Assembly: GCA_016202845.1 (NCBI GenBank)
Contig: JACQNW010000101.1
Span: 1 to 7,146, forward strand
Source of the DNA: Candidatus Aenigmatarchaeota archaeon
GTDB lineage: Archaea > Aenigmatarchaeota > Aenigmatarchaeia > GW2011-AR5
Reading direction: 5' to 3'
DNA: 7,146 nt
The translations under genes were made by a program, and so were the position numbers. Shown piece by piece: positions 4,878-7,146 of the stretch. Positions within the stretch are counted from its first letter, which is position 1; each line of letters begins with the position of its first letter. The notes below the pieces were generated by a model, which was not told where the DNA came from, ran no database searches, and was given only the letters and a program-made list of their open reading frames with translations.

Positions 4878-5012
4878 TTAATCTTCGACAAGCTTCCTGA
4901 CAGCGTCCCTTACAGCCTCTGACCTGTTTGGATATACGCCTTTCCTTACAAGAACATCCAGATGTCTAAGCTGCTTTTCTGTCAATCGAATTTGAACTGT
5001 TTCCATTACCAT
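4878..5012 (-). CDS. ribbon-helix-helix (CopG/Arc-type) transcriptional regulator
   Basis: This 44-residue protein (MVMETVQIRLTEKQL at the start, RDAVRKLVED at the end) has the complete ribbon-helix-helix pattern: a short beta-strand VQIRL (6-10) that would contact DNA, helix 1 (about 11-24), the G-VYPNRSEAVRDAVRKL turn and helix 2 (about 25-42). Such proteins bind palindromic operators as dimers and often repress themselves. The ATG at 5012 follows GGGTGTGG, a weak Shine-Dalgarno; a second ATG at 5006 is also possible and would give 42 residues. It is the first gene of a likely two-gene unit with the response regulator downstream, and is divergent from the surface glycoprotein. It could instead be an antitoxin, but no toxin gene is next to it. 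Confidence 0.85.
   Translation of the reverse strand: MVMETVQIRLTEKQLRHLDVLVRKGVYPNRSEAVRDAVRKLVED
4890..4907. repeat. short direct repeat, copy A (end of the RHH gene)
   Basis: AAGCTTCCTGACAGCGTC, which encodes the RDAVRKL end of the ribbon-helix-helix protein on the minus strand, recurs with one extra A at 5118-5136. The match is 18 of 19 bases with one gap. Confidence 0.6.
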
Positions 5013-5027
5013 TGAACCACACCCATA

Positions 5028-5101
5028 TTACAAATGGACTGTTTTTAACATTCACTTTATAGTAGTAAAGTATTTAAGCACACAATATAGCGCATTTGTA
5101 A
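5028..5101. promoter_or_regulatory. divergent promoter region with inverted repeats (candidate RHH operator)
   Basis: TTACAAATG (5028-5036) and its exact reverse complement CATTTGTAA (5093-5101) frame this region. Inside lies a smaller inverted repeat, ACTTTA-TAGTAG-TAAAGT (about 5054-5071). TATA-like stretches occur on both strands: minus CTATAAAGT (about 5053-5061), which would give a short leader containing GGGTGTGG before the RHH gene, and GTATTTAAGC (about 5070-5079). The arrangement fits autoregulation by a dimeric ribbon-helix-helix protein and shared control of the divergent glycoprotein. The repeats are seen directly; the binding is inferred. Confidence 0.45.
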
Positions 5102-5117
5102 TGCTTTTTAATTACGT

Positions 5118-5136
5118 AAGCTTCCTGACAAGCGTC
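5118..5136. repeat. short direct repeat, copy B (leader of the glycoprotein gene)
   Basis: AAGCTTCCTGACAAGCGTC repeats copy A (4890-4907) with a one-base insertion, in non-coding sequence 29 bases before the glycoprotein ATG. On the minus strand it would end a frame VRKLT-stop, as if a piece of an RHH gene tail remained there. Confidence 0.55.
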
Positions 5137-5140
5137 TTTC

Positions 5141-5150
5141 TGAAAATAAA
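5141..5150 (+). promoter_or_regulatory. possible TATA box of the surface glycoprotein gene
   Basis: TGAAAATAAA at 5141-5150 is A/T-rich and centred about 27 bases before the second in-frame ATG (5174), as for a leaderless start. The first ATG (5165) would then be too close. The match to TATA consensus is only fair. Confidence 0.3.
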
Positions 5151-5164
5151 TTCTTTTACAACAA

Positions 5165-7030
5165 ATGTATGGCATGTTAAGAGGCAAAATAACCGTAATT
5201 GTATTTTTGTTGTTCTCATTCTATGCAATTTCATCTGTTCATGCAGAGCCGTCTATAATTGATTATAAATTAATAATTGACGGCAATTCCACCAATGCAA
5301 CTGCCGTCTATATATCACCACAGTCAACTCCTGGAACAGCCGATGGCGTGCATTTCAGCATAACTGCTAATGAAAGCGTTAACTGGACTTTGACAATACT
5401 TGATTCAAATAATGAAACTAAAATGGGACCTTTAACCGATAAAAATTCACTTACCTTAGAAAAACCAAATGGATGTTACTATTGGAATGGCACGTCAAGC
5501 GGCTGCACAGGCAGTAATTTGTCAGATGGAACTTATACTGTTAATGTAACTTTCAGCATAAACTACACCGTTAACAACTCCGGAAATATTACAAGTATGT
5601 TCTTGGAAGTGCAAAACCTTTCAAGAAAAATAATAATCGACAACTCACCATCTGTTTCTATAATTTCGCCATCAGGTTTTACGCATAACAATACAATAAC
5701 GCTGAATTATATTGTGGACAGTTCTGTTAATTTGTGTGTGCGGGAATGGATAAATCAGTCAGGCATGTCATACAACAAGACAATGCCAAATTGCACAGGG
5801 GAAACATGGACTGTAAACGACAGCACCCATAAAATAATAATGTGGGTCAATAATGTCTTTAACAAGAGCGCTTTTGCAGTAACGACTTTCACTGTAGACG
5901 CATCACCGCCAGGAATAAGCATAACATCACCCATCAACACAACTTATAACACATCGTCCGTAGACCTGAATTATTCTGTATCAGAACCTGCAAATGCTTG
6001 TACAAGAGACTTGGACGGATCAAATGCAACAATTTCAAACTGTACAAATATAACAATATCAAGTCTTCTTCCAGGAGACCACTTCATAAATTTATGGGCA
6101 AATGACAGCGCTGGTAATTTAAATGTATCATCAGTGGCGTTCAAGATAAATTATGCGGAAATTTATCCCTCTGTAAGCATTCAGGATCCCGACAACCAGA
6201 CTTATTTGGAATCGACAATTTTTCTTAACTATACAGTCTCTGCATCAAACCAGACAAGCCTTCAGTGTTTTTACTCGCTTAACCATGGGCCGAATAACAC
6301 ATTAACGAACTGCACAAACACAACCTTGACTTTAGCCGATGGGAGTTATTTGCTGCATGTTTTTGCAAACAACAGCTATTTTATAAATGGCTCAAAAATT
6401 TCCTTTGCTATTGACACAACTGCGCCGCCTCTGGCTGTCAATTCTCCTGTGAACACAACATATTCTTCAATTTCTGTTTTGTTGAACTTCATAACATCCG
6501 GCGATGCTATATGCTCTTACGAATTGAATGGTGTTATCTCAAGTTTGCCAGGATGCTTTAATGCAACAATAAATGCAGCCAATGGTTTAAACAAAATAAC
6601 AATCTTTGCCAAGGATGATTCCGGGAACACACGTTCAAAGTCTGTAAATTTCACGGTAACAACATCTGCAAGCACTTCTACCGGCACTGGAACTGGCGCG
6701 CAGGGCAGCCAAAACCAGAATAATCAAAATCAGCAAAAAAATACAACAGCAAACCAGACAAAGCCGCCTGATACGGTAAATAGAATAATGAACACGACTA
6801 ATGTCAGCAATACAGAAGCTTCTGTCAACAGTTCAACCAATAAAACAACAAATTCCACGTCATCTGCAACAGGACTGGCTTTTGCAATCCCAATATCTTT
6901 GGAGACGGCTGCACTAATTGCCGCAATAATTGTTGTAATTATAGCTGCTGCAATTCTGCTGAAAAAATTCAGGCCAAATTTCAAGAGAAAGCACGACAAT
7001 ATAGTCAACAATTCGTCGCCAGAATCTTAG
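5165..7030 (+). CDS. secreted, membrane-anchored Ig-like repeat glycoprotein
   Basis: This 621-residue protein has a signal peptide (basic MYGMLRGK, hydrophobic about 9-22, likely cleavage after SSVHA, residue 27) and a C-terminal membrane helix (about 579-599) followed by a basic tail, so most of it lies outside the cell. Residues 29-158 form a module resembling FlgD-type Ig folds (YYWNGT...LSDGTYTVNVTF). Four further Ig-like modules follow at about 161-245, 247-330, 334-417 and 419-499, each opening with a PS/PP-x-SI-P motif and ending in VNFTV-like strands. Each of the five modules holds one cysteine pair (104/114, 191/210, 279/293, 368/383, 450/464), probably a disulfide. I count over 40 NxS/T sequons, so heavy N-glycosylation is expected. 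A Ser/Thr/Asn/Gln-rich stalk (500-570) precedes the anchor. Possible roles are adhesion or envelope structure; the exact family is not known to me. ATG 5174 is an alternative start. Confidence 0.88.
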   Translation: MYGMLRGKITVIVFLLFSFYAISSVHAEPSIIDYKLIIDGNSTNATAVYISPQSTPGTADGVHFSITANESVNWTLTILDSNNETKMGPLTDKNSLTLEKPNGCYYWNGTSSGCTGSNLSDGTYTVNVTFSINYTVNNSGNITSMFLEVQNLSRKIIIDNSPSVSIISPSGFTHNNTITLNYIVDSSVNLCVREWINQSGMSYNKTMPNCTGETWTVNDSTHKIIMWVNNVFNKSAFAVTTFTVDASPPGISITSPINTTYNTSSVDLNYSVSEPANACTRDLDGSNATISNCTNITISSLLPGDHFINLWANDSAGNLNVSSVAFKINYAEIYPSVSIQDPDNQTYLESTIFLNYTVSASNQTSLQCFYSLNHGPNNTLTNCTNTTLTLADGSYLLHVFANNSYFINGSKISFAIDTTAPPLAVNSPVNTTYSSISVLLNFITSGDAICSYELNGVISSLPGCFNATINAANGLNKITIFAKDDSGNTRSKSVNFTVTTSASTSTGTGTGAQGSQNQNNQNQQKNTTANQTKPPDTVNRIMNTTNVSNTEASVNSSTNKTTNSTSSATGLAFAIPISLETAALIAAIIVVIIAAAILLKKFRPNFKRKHDNIVNNSSPES

Positions 7031-7036
7031 CCTCTT

Positions 7037-7120
7037 TCAATTCTTTGCAAATAGTCTGTGCTCTAAAAACCCTGCATAGCTCTTCTGCGTGACATCAGCT
7101 AAAAATTTTGAAATAATCCT
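7037..7120 (-). other. short minus-strand frame, possible gene remnant, at right edge
   Basis: After the glycoprotein stop, the 116-base remainder has a minus-strand frame reading ADVTQKSYAGFLEHRLFAKN before a TGA at 7037-7039. The C-terminal 20 residues look protein-like, but the frame is closed by TAA at 7121-7123 and has no start codon, so it would be a remnant or a frameshifted gene end. On the plus strand a TATA-like TTTATAG (7120-7126) could serve a gene beyond the window. Neither is firm. Confidence 0.2.
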
Positions 7121-7146
7121 TTATAGTGGACCAAACAAATAATCCC

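Noticed and set aside
6730..7011. Minus-strand 93-residue hydrophobic ORF at the glycoprotein end.
   Set aside because: It is the antisense of the Thr/Asn-rich stalk and membrane helix, with no independent features.

Overview
This window looks like chromosomal DNA of a small-genome archaeon, probably a DPANN-type lineage (Woesearchaeota/Pacearchaeota-like; inferred from gene content and style, not proven). The evidence is archaeal/eukaryotic-type genes (ribosomal proteins L39e and L31e, aIF6, prefoldin alpha, a CTP-type riboflavin kinase, archaeal-style FtsY), TATA-like boxes about 25 bases before ATGs that lack a Shine-Dalgarno sequence (leaderless-type starts), tight gene packing, and a large NxS/T-rich surface protein. 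No tRNA, rRNA, CRISPR array or insertion sequence was found.

Left half, plus strand (150-4118): rpl39e - rpl31e - ribK - eif6 - pfdA - (gap of about 400 bases) - ftsY. From what I know of archaea, this is the conserved cluster of ribosome assembly, nascent-chain folding and membrane targeting. Here a riboflavin kinase gene sits between rpl31e and eif6, and there is no room for the LX (L18a/L20a) gene that often follows eif6. A 34-base near-perfect palindrome lies directly before the rpl31e start. Three copies of a GC-rich palindromic element of 16-17 bases (core CCGACGCC...) sit in the same reading frame inside rpl31e and ftsY, each time in a poorly conserved tail or linker. The gap between pfdA and ftsY holds two adjacent hairpins and a coding-like minus-strand ORF that lacks a normal start.

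Right half: ftsY meets a minus-strand pair tail to tail with one base between the stops. The pair is a 44-residue ribbon-helix-helix DNA-binding protein (4878-5012) followed by a two-domain response regulator (4120-4833): an intact receiver plus what looks like a degenerate second receiver with Glu in place of the phosphoacceptor Asp. Divergent from them is a 621-residue secreted, membrane-anchored, heavily glycosylatable protein built of Ig-like modules, each with a cysteine pair (5165-7030). The divergent intergenic region carries inverted repeats that could be operators for the ribbon-helix-helix protein.

The strongest candidates for something undescribed are (1) the in-frame palindromic mini-element spread across unrelated genes, (2) the rpl31e leader palindrome, (3) the RHH / receiver-pseudoreceiver pair facing a surface glycoprotein, and (4) the hairpin-bearing pfdA-ftsY gap with its minus-strand ORF.
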